From the NCBI GenBank assembly GCA_003611955.1, contig RAZE01000017.1, forward strand, positions 1-64,000: DNA of 64,000 nt. The letters run 5' to 3'. Of the stretch, positions 16,225 to 23,895 are shown in pieces (the first letter of the stretch is position 1; every line of letters starts with the position of its first letter). This stretch comes from a bacterium 1XD8-76 (GTDB lineage Bacteria; Bacillota; Clostridia; Lachnospirales; Lachnospiraceae). Both the position numbers and the translations under genes were made by a program. Under the pieces are notes generated by a model. That model did no database searches, was not told the DNA's origin, and saw only the letters and a list, made by a program, of their open reading frames with translations.

Positions 16225-16257
16225 TTGACAACTTATAAAAGTTAGAATATACTAACT
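16225..16257 (+). promoter_or_regulatory. feo promoter with candidate DtxR-type operator
   Basis: A perfect -35 TTGACA (16225-16230) and -10 TATACT (16248-16253) are spaced by 17 bases. The inverted repeat AGTTAG-AATATA-CTAACT at 16240-16257 covers the -10 box and resembles the core of DtxR/IdeR iron boxes (GTTAG..CTAAC). A repressor bound there would block RNA polymerase. Confidence 0.75.
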
Positions 16258-16319
16258 AAAGAAAGTTTGAACAAATAATGGATAGGAATATAAAACTGAT
16301 GTGGAGAAAGGAGAGAATT

Positions 16320-16529
16320 ATGCCGCTTGCGATGGCACATCCGAACACAACGCAGATCATCCGGAAGGTAGGGGGAAAGGAAGAAATCCGAAAATTTCTG
16401 GAGGGGATGGGTTTTGTGGCGGGAGGCGAGGTTACCGTTTTATCCGAAGCTATGGGAAATGTGATCGTTTCGATCAAGGGAGCCCGGGTAGCGATAGGAA
16501 AAGATATGGCAAATAAAATTTTGGTTTAG
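16320..16529 (+). CDS. feoA: FeoA, first copy
   Basis: This 69-residue protein has the small SH3-like fold of FeoA (a GGKEEIRKFLEGMGFVAGGEVTVLSE core and a GARVAIGKDMANKILV end). FeoA proteins bind the cytoplasmic side of the FeoB ferrous iron channel and support uptake. The start at 16320 follows AAGGAG; the longer frame from 16278 has no ribosome binding site. It is the first gene of the iron-regulated operon, 13 bases before the second feoA. Confidence 0.9.
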   Translation: MPLAMAHPNTTQIIRKVGGKEEIRKFLEGMGFVAGGEVTVLSEAMGNVIVSIKGARVAIGKDMANKILV

Positions 16530-16542
16530 ACAGGAGGAGCTT

Positions 16543-16764
16543 ATGAAATCATTGAGAGAAATTGCCTGCGATCGGACAGTGAAAGTCGTAAAACTGCATG
16601 GCGGAGGCGCAGTCAGGAGAAGAATTATGGACATGGGAATCACGAAAGGAGTTGACGTGTATGTCAGAAAAGTAGCTCCGTTTGGAGATCCCGTGGAGGT
16701 GACGGTGAGAGGCTATGAGCTGTCGCTGCGCAAGGCGGACGCGGAGATGATAGAAGTGGAATAA
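16543..16764 (+). CDS. feoA: FeoA, second copy
   Basis: This 73-residue FeoA-family protein contains GGGAVRRRIMDMGITKGVDVYVRKVAPFGDPVEVTVRGYELSLRKADAEMI, a closer match to classical FeoA (MGI..G and a GYELSLRK end) than the first copy. The two copies are diverged rather than a fresh duplication. AGGAGG lies six bases before the start. The two FeoA proteins may bind FeoB together as a heteromer, which is an inference. Confidence 0.92.
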   Translation: MKSLREIACDRTVKVVKLHGGGAVRRRIMDMGITKGVDVYVRKVAPFGDPVEVTVRGYELSLRKADAEMIEVE

Positions 16765-16780
16765 GGCAAAAGGAAGGTAA

Positions 16781-18943
16781 ATGAAAATGGCGATCAAGAT
16801 TGCATTGGCAGGAAATCCCAACTGCGGTAAGACAACATTGTTCAACGCCCTGACGGGGGCCAACCAGTATGTGGGCAACTGGCCCGGCGTGACGGTGGAG
16901 AAGAAAGAGGGAAAGTTGAAAGGAAACAGGGAAGTGACGATCACCGATCTCCCCGGCATCTACTCTCTGTCGCCCTATACACTGGAGGAAGTGGTGGCGA
17001 GAAATTATCTGATCCGGGAGAGGCCGGACGCCATCATCAATATTGTGGACGGCACGAACATGGAGAGAAATCTGTATCTGAGCACACAGATCCTGGAGCT
17101 CGGCATTCCGGTGGTGCTGGCAGTCAATATGATGGATATCATACAAAAATCCGGGGATCGGATCCGTGTGGATAAGCTGGCGGAGAAACTGGGCTGCAGC
17201 GTGGTGGCGATCTCCGCACTGAAAGGGACCGGCATCGACGAGGCGGCGGAGCGCGCGGTGGAGCTGGCGAAAGAGAAGAAAGCGTCAAAGCCGGCGCACA
17301 GATTTGCGGCGGAGGCGGAGAGGGCGATCGACAGAGTGGAGTCACTGTTGAAGGGAAATGCGCCGGCGGGACAGGAACGTTTTTTTGCCGTTAAACTGTT
17401 GGAAGGGGATGACGTGATCGGGGAGATGCTTCGAGAAGTCCCGGATATCTCCGCGGAGCGAAAACGGCTGGAAGAGGCGATGGACGACGACGTAGAAAGC
17501 ATCATCGCCAATGAGCGGTACGGTTATATCTCCTCCATAATGGGAGACTGTGTGGTGAAGACGAGACAGGGCGGGTTGACCTTGTCGGATAGAATTGATA
17601 AGATTGTGACAAACAGAATTCTGGCGCTGCCGATCTTTGCGCTGGTGATGTTCGGCGTATACTATATCGCGATGGTGACGATCGGAGCCGCCTGCACGGA
17701 CTGGGTGAACGACGTGCTGTTCGGGGAGATCGTGCCGCCCGCGCTGGAGGGGGTTCTCGAGGCGATCGGCTGTGCGGACTGGCTCTCGGGGCTGCTGCTC
17801 GACGGCATTGTGGCGGGCGTCGGCGCAGTGCTCGGCTTTGTGCCGCAGATGCTGGTGCTGTTCATTCTGCTCGCCGTTTTGGAGGGCTGCGGCTATATGG
17901 CGAGGATCGCATTCATTATGGATCGGATCTTCCGCAGGTTCGGCCTCTCCGGAAAGTCCTTTATCCCGATGCTGGTGGGTGTCGGCTGCGGCGTGCCGGG
18001 GATCATGGCTTCCCGCACGATCGAGAATGACAGAGACCGCAGGATGACGATCATGACAACGACCTTTATTCCCTGCGGAGCCAAGATGCCCATAGTGGGC
18101 CTGATCGCCGGAGCGCTTTTCGGCGGTGCGGCGTGGGTGGCGACCAGTGCTTATTTCATAGGCGTGGCGGCGATCATCGTGTCGGGCATTTTGCTGAAGA
18201 AGACAAAGATGTTCGCGGGGGACCCGGCGCCCTTTGTGATGGAGCTCCCGGCATATCATCTCCCCACGGTATCCTTTGTGTTCCGCAGCATGTGGGAGAG
18301 AGGCTGGTCTTTCATCAAGAAAGCGGGCACGATCATCCTGTTGTCCACGATTGTTCTCTGGTTTTTGATGAGCTTTGGCTGGGCGGAGGGAAGCTTCGGC
18401 ATGCTGGAGGCGCAGCAGCTCGACGGCAGTATTCTGGCAATGATCGGAAATATGATCGCCTGGATCTTCACGCCGCTTGGGTTCGGTGACTGGAGAATGG
18501 CGGTGGCGACCGTGACGGGACTGATTGCGAAAGAAAACGTCGTGATGACGTTCGGACAGTTGTTCCTGCATCTGGCGGAGGTCAGCGAGGAGGGCGAGGA
18601 AGTCTGGGGAAGTCTGGCCGCGGCTCTCACGCCCATAGCCGGTTATGCGTTCCTCGTATTCAATCTGCTCTGCGCCCCGTGTTTCGCGGCGATGGGCGCG
18701 ATTAAACGGGAGATGAACAATGTAAAATGGTTCTGGTTCGCCATCGGTTATCAGTGTCTGTTCGCCTATGTGATCGCACTGATCGTATACAGGATCGGCG
18801 GTCTGTTCTTCGGAGTTCCTTTCGGGATCTGGACGGCGGCAGCGTTCGTCCTGCTGGCCGGGTTGTTGTATCTGCTCTTCAGGCCTTACAGGGAGGGCAG
18901 AGAATGGAGAGCGGATAGGAAAAGGGCAGTCACCGCGGAGTAA
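16781..18943 (+). CDS. feoB: FeoB ferrous iron transporter
   Basis: This 720-residue inner-membrane Fe2+ transporter has an N-terminal G domain with G1 GNPNCGKT (residues 11-18), G2 in TVEKKEG, G3 DLPGIYSL and G4 NMMD. A helical spacer follows, then from about residue 280 a polytopic membrane part with the conserved blocks MLVLFILLAVLEGCGYMARIAFIMDR, GVGCGVPGIMASRT and TTTFIPCGAKMPI. The length is normal. The start may be 16781 or the ATG at 16787, which has better spacing from AAGGAAGG. It is co-transcribed with the two feoA genes and the small gene after it. Confidence 0.96.
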   Translation: MKMAIKIALAGNPNCGKTTLFNALTGANQYVGNWPGVTVEKKEGKLKGNREVTITDLPGIYSLSPYTLEEVVARNYLIRERPDAIINIVDGTNMERNLYLSTQILELGIPVVLAVNMMDIIQKSGDRIRVDKLAEKLGCSVVAISALKGTGIDEAAERAVELAKEKKASKPAHRFAAEAERAIDRVESLLKGNAPAGQERFFAVKLLEGDDVIGEMLREVPDISAERKRLEEAMDDDVESIIANERYGYISSIMGDCVVKTRQGGLTLSDRIDKIVTNRILALPIFALVMFGVYYIAMVTIGAACTDWVNDVLFGEIVPPALEGVLEAIGCADWLSGLLLDGIVAGVGAVLGFVPQMLVLFILLAVLEGCGYMARIAFIMDRIFRRFGLSGKSFIPMLVGVGCGVPGIMASRTIENDRDRRMTIMTTTFIPCGAKMPIVGLIAGALFGGAAWVATSAYFIGVAAIIVSGILLKKTKMFAGDPAPFVMELPAYHLPTVSFVFRSMWERGWSFIKKAGTIILLSTIVLWFLMSFGWAEGSFGMLEAQQLDGSILAMIGNMIAWIFTPLGFGDWRMAVATVTGLIAKENVVMTFGQLFLHLAEVSEEGEEVWGSLAAALTPIAGYAFLVFNLLCAPCFAAMGAIKREMNNVKWFWFAIGYQCLFAYVIALIVYRIGGLFFGVPFGIWTAAAFVLLAGLLYLLFRPYREGREWRADRKRAVTAE

Positions 18944-18976
18944 AGCGTGACTGCCGGAGGGAAAGGGTGTGAAAAA

Positions 18977-19120
18977 ATGGGTACGGCAATAGTAGGCCTG
19001 CTGTTGGCAGGCGCGGTAGCGTTGATCATCAGAAGCATGATCCGCGATAAGAAAAAAGGAAAATCCCTGCAGTGCGGTGCGGACTGTTCACGCTGCGGCG
19101 GACATTGTCAGGAAAAATGA
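18977..19120 (+). CDS. FeoB-associated Cys-rich small membrane protein
   Basis: This 47-residue protein has one N-terminal membrane segment (MGTAIVGLLLAGAVALII), a basic stretch (RDKKKGK) and a Cys-rich tail CGADCSRCGGHC. This is the pattern of the FeoB-associated Cys-rich proteins found after feoB in Clostridia. The four cysteines and one histidine could bind iron at the membrane face. It lies 33 bases after feoB and before a strong terminator, so it is the last gene of the operon. Confidence 0.85.
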   Translation: MGTAIVGLLLAGAVALIIRSMIRDKKKGKSLQCGADCSRCGGHCQEK

Positions 19121-19151
19121 ATAAATACGGTTTTTCTCTTTATGTATAAAT

Positions 19152-19200
19152 GCACGGGGGAAGCGGAGATCTGAAAAGGCCCGCTTTCCCCGTGCTGTTT
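19152..19200 (+). terminator. Terminator of the feo operon
   Basis: A 15-bp stem (GCACGGGG..AAGCGG pairing with CCGCTT..CCCCGTGC, one G-U pair) encloses a 14-base loop and is followed by TGTTT. It also faces the end of the convergent small gene. Confidence 0.75.
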
Positions 19201-19208
19201 CGGTGGGC

Positions 19209-19400
19209 TCAGTCTTCTTTTCGGATGCGTTCCCTCAGTTTTTGAAGCGCCTGCTGTTTGTCCTTTTCCGTGATCTCAAACGGCAGCTTGTAATCTTTCA
19301 TCTCCTGTTCGGTCTTTTCAGCGTATTTATCATATAATTCCGGAAATTCTTCACATAATTTCATAAAAAGCTCCCATGATTCTTCTATGTCTCTGTTCAT
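19209..19400 (-). CDS. Uncharacterised small acidic helical protein
   Basis: This 63-residue protein is rich in Glu and Lys and probably all-helical (ESWELFMKLCEEFPELYDKYAEKTEQEM), with no membrane segment. The start MNRDIEESWEL is preferred; AAGGAG lies 11 bases upstream, a slightly long spacing. It is transcribed from its own promoter, divergent from the HTH gene. No function is known. Confidence 0.6.
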   Translation of the reverse strand: MNRDIEESWELFMKLCEEFPELYDKYAEKTEQEMKDYKLPFEITEKDKQQALQKLRERIRKED

Positions 19401-19433
19401 AGCGGTTTGCGCTCCTTTCCTGTGCATGTATTC

Positions 19434-19462
19434 ACTATACACAATGCATTCACTTTTCACAA
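19434..19462 (-). promoter_or_regulatory. Promoter of the small acidic protein
   Basis: On the minus strand, TTGTGA (19457-19462) and TATAGT (19434-19439) are separated by 17 bases, about 35 bases before the start codon. Confidence 0.55.
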
Positions 19463-19544
19463 TATGTTCATTCGGAAGACATTTCGAGATAATGAAAAAA
19501 ACAGATGGAGGAGAGCTGCCGCAGGGCAGGAAATGAGAGGCATT

Positions 19545-19802
19545 ATGTACAACTATGATTCACTCTGGCGGACGATGAAGGAGCGCGGCGTCACGACATA
19601 CAGTCTGATCAATCACTACAATATCAGCAGCCACACGATGAGCAATATCAGGCACAATGAAAATATCACGATGGAAACACTCAATAAATTGTGCCAGATC
19701 CTGCACTGTCAGGCGAACGATGTGGTGGAGATCACGTTTGACGACGAGGAGGATGTAGTCCGCATGGAGGCAAAAAATAAAAAAATTAAAAAAAACAGTT
19801 GA
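19545..19802 (+). CDS. XRE-family HTH transcriptional regulator
   Basis: This 85-residue protein is mostly one Cro/C1-type helix-turn-helix domain: LWRTMKERGVTTYSLINHYNISSHTMSNIRHNENITMETLNKLCQILHCQANDVVEI. The C-terminus is a lysine-rich tail (KNKKIKKNS). It resembles the short stand-alone YozG-like regulators of Firmicutes. The start at 19545 has GAGAGG four bases upstream; an ATG at 19533 is possible. Its stop lies inside the -35 box of the tRNA-Gly promoter. The target is unknown. Confidence 0.8.
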   Translation: MYNYDSLWRTMKERGVTTYSLINHYNISSHTMSNIRHNENITMETLNKLCQILHCQANDVVEITFDDEEDVVRMEAKNKKIKKNS

Positions 19803-19827
19803 CAAACCGTTTGGCCTTTGATAATAT
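19799..19827 (+). promoter_or_regulatory. tRNA-Gly promoter
   Basis: A perfect TTGACA (19799-19804) and TAATAT (19822-19827) are separated by 17 bases. The TGA stop codon of the HTH gene (19800-19802) lies within the -35 box. Confidence 0.8.
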
Positions 19828-19859
19828 AGTTCTTGCGTTAAGGAAACAGCAACGCACAA

Positions 19860-19932
19860 GCGCGAGTGGCTCAGTTGGTGGAGCACGACCTTGCCAAGGT
19901 CGGGGTCGCGGGTTCGAGTCCCGTCTCGCGCT
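19860..19932 (+). tRNA. tRNA-Gly (anticodon GCC)
   Basis: The 73 nt fold as a cloverleaf: acceptor GCGCGAG/CTCGCGC with discriminator T, D stem GCTC/GAGC, anticodon stem CGACC/GGTCG around the loop TTGCCAA (anticodon GCC) and T loop TTCGAGT. CCA is not encoded. Confidence 0.96.
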
Positions 19933-20003
19933 CTTTTTTATTGCAGTGGAAATACCCGCAGATTGGGCGTTTCCACTATTTTTATATAGCGGGAGTACGG
20001 GAC

Positions 20004-20816
20004 ATGAACAATAATCGCAGACTTTTTCTGAGCGGAAACGCTTTAAAGATCATAGCGGCGGTCACCATGCTGATCGACCATATCGGCGCGGCCATCCTTC
20101 TGCCGATGAATCTGACGGGAGTCAACGCGGGCGGACAGTGGATCGATGTTTACGGTATATTCCGCACGGTCGGCAGGACGGCGTTCCCGATTTTTGTCTT
20201 TTTGCTGGTGGAAGGCTTTTTTCACACGCACAGCAGAGAGAGGTATTTCGGACGTCTTCTGCTGTTTGCGCTGCTCTCCGAGCTCCCCTACGATATGGCT
20301 TTTTACGGGAAGCCGGTGTACGAAAACAGCCAGAACGTATTCTGGACGCTGGGGATAGGATTTCTGGTGATCTGGGGATTGGAGGGCCTGTACGGGCGGT
20401 ACGCGGCGGGATGGAAACTGGTGCGGAAGAACGGGATGGGGTATGGCCTCAGCTCCTGGGAGGGCAGGGGGAAAGCGTACTATCAGGCGTCGGCCTGTTT
20501 TCTCGCGGTCATACTCATCTTCGCAGGATGGCTTACGGCGGGGATCCTGCGGACGGACTACGCCGGATACGGGGTCCTGCTGATCGTCCTGTTTTATTTC
20601 GGAAGGCACGCGAAAGTCTGGCTGGTGTTTACCTGCCTGGGCGGCTATCTGTTGTTTCTGTGGGAGCCCTGGTGCCTGTTCGGCTTTCTTCTGCTTCTGT
20701 TCTACGACGGGACGAGAAAACAGTCCAGGAGGGGATTCCGGTATTTTTTCTATCTGTTTTATCCGGTACATTTGTTGATTTTTGGGATTATCAGGGTGGT
20801 TTTTTTTGTCAATTAA
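20004..20816 (+). CDS. TraX-family membrane protein
   Basis: This 270-residue polytopic membrane protein has the TraX-type opening LSGNALKIIAAVTMLIDHIGAAIL and the FRTVGRTAFPIFVFLLVEGFFHTHSRERYFGRLLLFALLSELPYDMAFYG block. TraX of F acetylates pilin; chromosomal clostridial homologues are outside conjugation loci and probably act as membrane acyltransferases on an unknown substrate. The start at 20004 follows GGGAG. The open frame runs back into the tRNA-Gly sequence, but that part is not coding. No conjugation genes are present nearby. Confidence 0.85.
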   Translation: MNNNRRLFLSGNALKIIAAVTMLIDHIGAAILLPMNLTGVNAGGQWIDVYGIFRTVGRTAFPIFVFLLVEGFFHTHSRERYFGRLLLFALLSELPYDMAFYGKPVYENSQNVFWTLGIGFLVIWGLEGLYGRYAAGWKLVRKNGMGYGLSSWEGRGKAYYQASACFLAVILIFAGWLTAGILRTDYAGYGVLLIVLFYFGRHAKVWLVFTCLGGYLLFLWEPWCLFGFLLLLFYDGTRKQSRRGFRYFFYLFYPVHLLIFGIIRVVFFVN

Positions 20817-20876
20817 TGATATAAATAAAGGGAAGGCATTTGTTGATTACTATTTGACTGAAATGGAGGGGACGGC

Positions 20877-22475
20877 ATGAAATTAATGTTTATCGGGGCG
20901 GCTCATGAAGTGACGGGAAGCTGTCACTATCTGGAGGCCTGCGGGAAGAGGATTTTAATCGACTACGGTATGGAGCAGGGGGTCAATGTCTTTGAGAATG
21001 CGGAATTGCCGGTGCAGGAGTCAATGATTGATTATGTCTTGCTGACCCACGCCCATATCGATCATTCCGGGATGCTGCCGGCATTGTACGCGAAGGGATT
21101 CAGGGGGCGGATCTTTGCGACGGAGGCGACCACGGATCTGTGCGGCATCATGCTTCGCGACTGCGCTCATATCCAGATGCAGGAGGCGGAATGGAAGAAC
21201 AGAAAGGCGAAGAGAAGCGCTCATCTGGAGACGATGGAGCCGATCTATACGATGGAGGACGCGGACGGCGCCATCAGGGCGCTGGTGCCCTGCGCTTACG
21301 GTCAGAAGGTGGAACTGTGCGAGGGGATTCAGATCCGCTTTACGGATATCGGACATCTGCTCGGTTCATCCAGCATCGAAGTGTGGATGAAGGAGGGGAA
21401 TGTCGAGAAGAAGATCGTATTTTCAGGCGACATCGGCAATCTGGACCAGCCTCTGATCTGTGATCCGGCGTACACCGAGGAGGCGGATTACGTCGTGATG
21501 GAATCTACATACGGCAACCGGATCCACTCGGATACGAAGCCGGACTATGTGCACGAACTGGCGCAGATCATCCAGGAGACGTTCGACCGGGGAGGCAACG
21601 TCGTGATCCCGTCCTTCGCCGTGGGCAGGACGCAGGAACTGTTGTATTTCCTGCGGCAGATAAAGGAGGATAACCTGATCGAAGGACACCCGGATTTTCC
21701 GGTGTATGTGGACAGTCCGTTAGCGGTGTCTGCGACGGAGATATTCAACCGGAATATCGAGTCCTGTTTTGACGAGGAGGCGCTGGAACTGGTGCACAAG
21801 GGGATCAACCCGATTTCCTTCCCGGGGCTGAAGCGTGCCATCACCAGCGATGAATCGAAGATGATCAACTTTGACAGCGAACCGAAAGTGATCATCTCGG
21901 CTTCCGGCATGTGTGAGGCGGGACGTATCCGCCACCATCTGAAACACAACCTCTGGCGGGAGGAGTGTACGGTGCTGTTTGTGGGATACCAGGCCATCGG
22001 CACGCTGGGGCGCGCCATCGTGGAGGGCGCAGAGCAGGTGAAGCTGTTTGGGGAGCCTGTGACGATACGGGCGCAGATAAAGACGCTTGCAGGTATGTCG
22101 GGCCACGCGGACAAAAACGGACTGATCGCCTGGATCGAGGGATTTAAGGAGAAACCGAGAAAGGTGTTCATCGTCCACGGCGAGGATTCCGTCTGCAAGG
22201 AGTTTGCGGAATGCCTGAAAGTGGAGTACGGTTATCACACCTACGCGCCGTACAGCGGGACGGAATTTGATCTGGCCACCGACAGACTGCTCTTTGAGGC
22301 TTCGCCGGTGCCCGTCAAGAAGAGGATCTTTATTGTATCCGATGTCTACAATCGTCTGGTGGCGGCAGGCAAGCGCCTGATGGCAGTGATCGAGAAAAAC
22401 CGCGGTGTGTCGAACAAGGAACTGTCCAGGTTTGCGGACCAGATCAACTCGCTGTGTGACAAGTATGACAGATAA
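20877..22475 (+). CDS. Metallo-beta-lactamase/beta-CASP ribonuclease-like protein
   Basis: This 532-residue protein has an MBL fold with the zinc motif THAHIDHSG (residues 57-65), a later His in DIGHLLGSS and Asp in FSGDIGNL. A beta-CASP domain follows (VVIPSFAVGRTQELLYFL, VYVDSPLAVSATEIF, VIISASGMCEAGRIRHHL), then the C-terminal RMMBL motif (GHADKNGLIAWIEGF, VFIVHGEDSVCKEFAECL). The protein is related to CPSF73/RNase J-type nucleases and probably processes RNA. It is set between a TraX-like gene and thyA, 45 bases before the latter. Confidence 0.9.
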   Translation: MKLMFIGAAHEVTGSCHYLEACGKRILIDYGMEQGVNVFENAELPVQESMIDYVLLTHAHIDHSGMLPALYAKGFRGRIFATEATTDLCGIMLRDCAHIQMQEAEWKNRKAKRSAHLETMEPIYTMEDADGAIRALVPCAYGQKVELCEGIQIRFTDIGHLLGSSSIEVWMKEGNVEKKIVFSGDIGNLDQPLICDPAYTEEADYVVMESTYGNRIHSDTKPDYVHELAQIIQETFDRGGNVVIPSFAVGRTQELLYFLRQIKEDNLIEGHPDFPVYVDSPLAVSATEIFNRNIESCFDEEALELVHKGINPISFPGLKRAITSDESKMINFDSEPKVIISASGMCEAGRIRHHLKHNLWREECTVLFVGYQAIGTLGRAIVEGAEQVKLFGEPVTIRAQIKTLAGMSGHADKNGLIAWIEGFKEKPRKVFIVHGEDSVCKEFAECLKVEYGYHTYAPYSGTEFDLATDRLLFEASPVPVKKRIFIVSDVYNRLVAAGKRLMAVIEKNRGVSNKELSRFADQINSLCDKYDR

Positions 22476-22519
22476 GGATATGACGTCGGGAATAAAAGGG
22501 AAGACGAAGAGGATACGGA

Positions 22520-23368
22520 ATGAGTGTTGCGGATAGAATATTCATTGATATGTGTAAGGACATTCTGGAGAACGGGACCAGCACGGAGGGGGAGAAGGTC
22601 CGTCCCCACTGGGAGGACGGGACGCCGGCCTACACGATTAAAAAATTCGGCGTGGTGAACCGCTACGATCTGGCGGAGGAATTTCCTATTTTGACGCTCA
22701 GGCGGACGGCTCTTAAGAGCGCCACGGACGAGATGCTCTGGATCTGGCAGAAGAAATCCAACAATATCCATGATCTGCACAGCCATATCTGGGATGCCTG
22801 GGCGGACGAGGACGGTTCCATCGGAAAGGCCTACGGCTATCAGATGGGGGTGAAGCACTGGTACAGAGAGGGCATGATGGACCAGATAGACCGGGTGATC
22901 TACGATCTGAAAAATAATCCTTTCAGCCGCCGGATCATGACGAACCTCTATGTGCATCAGGATCTGCATGAGATGAATCTGTATCCCTGCGCGTATTCCA
23001 TGACCTTTAATGTGACGCAGAAAAAGGGCGAGGACGGATTGACGCTGAACGCCGTCTTAAACCAGCGCTCCCAGGACGTGCTGACGGCAAACAACTGGAA
23101 TGTGGTGCAGTATGCCGTGCTGGTGCATATGCTGGCTCAGGTCTGCGATATGCGGGCCGGGGAACTGGTACATGTGATCGCCGACGCCCATATATACGAC
23201 CGCCACATTCCCATTGTGCGGGAGCTCATCGAGAGGCCCGTGCACGAGGCGCCGACATTCCGGCTGAATCCGGAGATCCATGATTTTTATGAATTTACCA
23301 GAAATGATGTGCAGGTGGACCATTATGTCACCGGGGAACAGATCGTGAACATACCGGTGGCGATATAG
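22520..23368 (+). CDS. thyA: Thymidylate synthase
   Basis: This 282-residue enzyme methylates dUMP to dTMP using methylene-tetrahydrofolate. The catalytic Cys is C157 in YPCAYSMTFNV; the phosphate-binding RR pair lies in SRRIM; the QRSQDV block supplies dUMP contacts and HIYDRHI is near the C-terminus. The segment after QRSQD reads VLTANNWNVVQYA rather than the common LGLPFN form. The gene is followed at 29 bases by folA, so the two steps of the thymidylate cycle are co-expressed. Confidence 0.95.
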   Translation: MSVADRIFIDMCKDILENGTSTEGEKVRPHWEDGTPAYTIKKFGVVNRYDLAEEFPILTLRRTALKSATDEMLWIWQKKSNNIHDLHSHIWDAWADEDGSIGKAYGYQMGVKHWYREGMMDQIDRVIYDLKNNPFSRRIMTNLYVHQDLHEMNLYPCAYSMTFNVTQKKGEDGLTLNAVLNQRSQDVLTANNWNVVQYAVLVHMLAQVCDMRAGELVHVIADAHIYDRHIPIVRELIERPVHEAPTFRLNPEIHDFYEFTRNDVQVDHYVTGEQIVNIPVAI

Positions 23369-23397
23369 CGATACCCTGCGGAAAGGAATATACTCTC

Positions 23398-23895
23398 ATG
23401 AACTTAATCGTCGCAGTGGACCGAAACTGGGCCATCGGCAACAGGGGAAACCTCCTTGTGAGGATTCCAAACGACCATAAAATGTTTCAGCAGGAGACCA
23501 CCGGGAAAGTGGTGATACTCGGCAGGAAGACCATGGAGACGTTTCCGGGGAAGCAGCCTCTGAAAAACCGGACGAATATTATTTTGTCGGGGAAGCCGGA
23601 CTATCAGGTGAAGGGCGCCGAGGTGGTGCACAGCCTGGAGGAGCTGCTCGAAGCTTGCAAAAAATATAAGAGCGAGGACATCTATGTGATCGGCGGGGAG
23701 AGCGTTTACAGGCAGCTTCTCCCCTGCTGTGACGTGGCCCACGTGACGAAGATCGATGTGGCCTACGAGGCGGATGCCTACTGCCCGAATCTGGATGAGG
23801 ATCCGGCCTGGGAGATCACGGCGGACAGCGAGGAACAGGTCTATTTTGATGTGACCTACCACTTTTTGAAATATGAGAGAAAACATGAAGCATAA
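23398..23895 (+). CDS. folA: Dihydrofolate reductase
   Basis: This 165-residue enzyme reduces dihydrofolate with NADPH and regenerates the folate used by ThyA. The N-terminal NLIVAVDRNWAIGNRGNLLVRIPNDHKMF block contains the conserved acidic residue (Asp in IPNDHK). It continues with VVILGRKTMETFPGKQPLKNRTNIILS and the VYVIGGESVYRQLLPCCD-type cofactor segment. The length is normal. The end of the gene overlaps the start of the foldase gene by 11 bases. Confidence 0.95.
   Translation: MNLIVAVDRNWAIGNRGNLLVRIPNDHKMFQQETTGKVVILGRKTMETFPGKQPLKNRTNIILSGKPDYQVKGAEVVHSLEELLEACKKYKSEDIYVIGGESVYRQLLPCCDVAHVTKIDVAYEADAYCPNLDEDPAWEITADSEEQVYFDVTYHFLKYERKHEA

Noticed and set aside
17342..18571. 409-codon minus-strand frame inside feoB
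   Set aside because: FeoB is unambiguous; the reverse frame is extremely His/Arg rich.
19866..20003. In-frame N-terminal extension of the TraX-like protein through tRNA-Gly
   Set aside because: The extension translates the tRNA gene itself; the ATG at 20004 has a ribosome binding site and begins the conserved part.
20004..20816. TraX as a sign of a conjugative element
   Set aside because: No relaxase, coupling protein, type IV secretion, integrase or attachment repeats lie nearby; chromosomal TraX-like acyltransferases are common in Clostridia.
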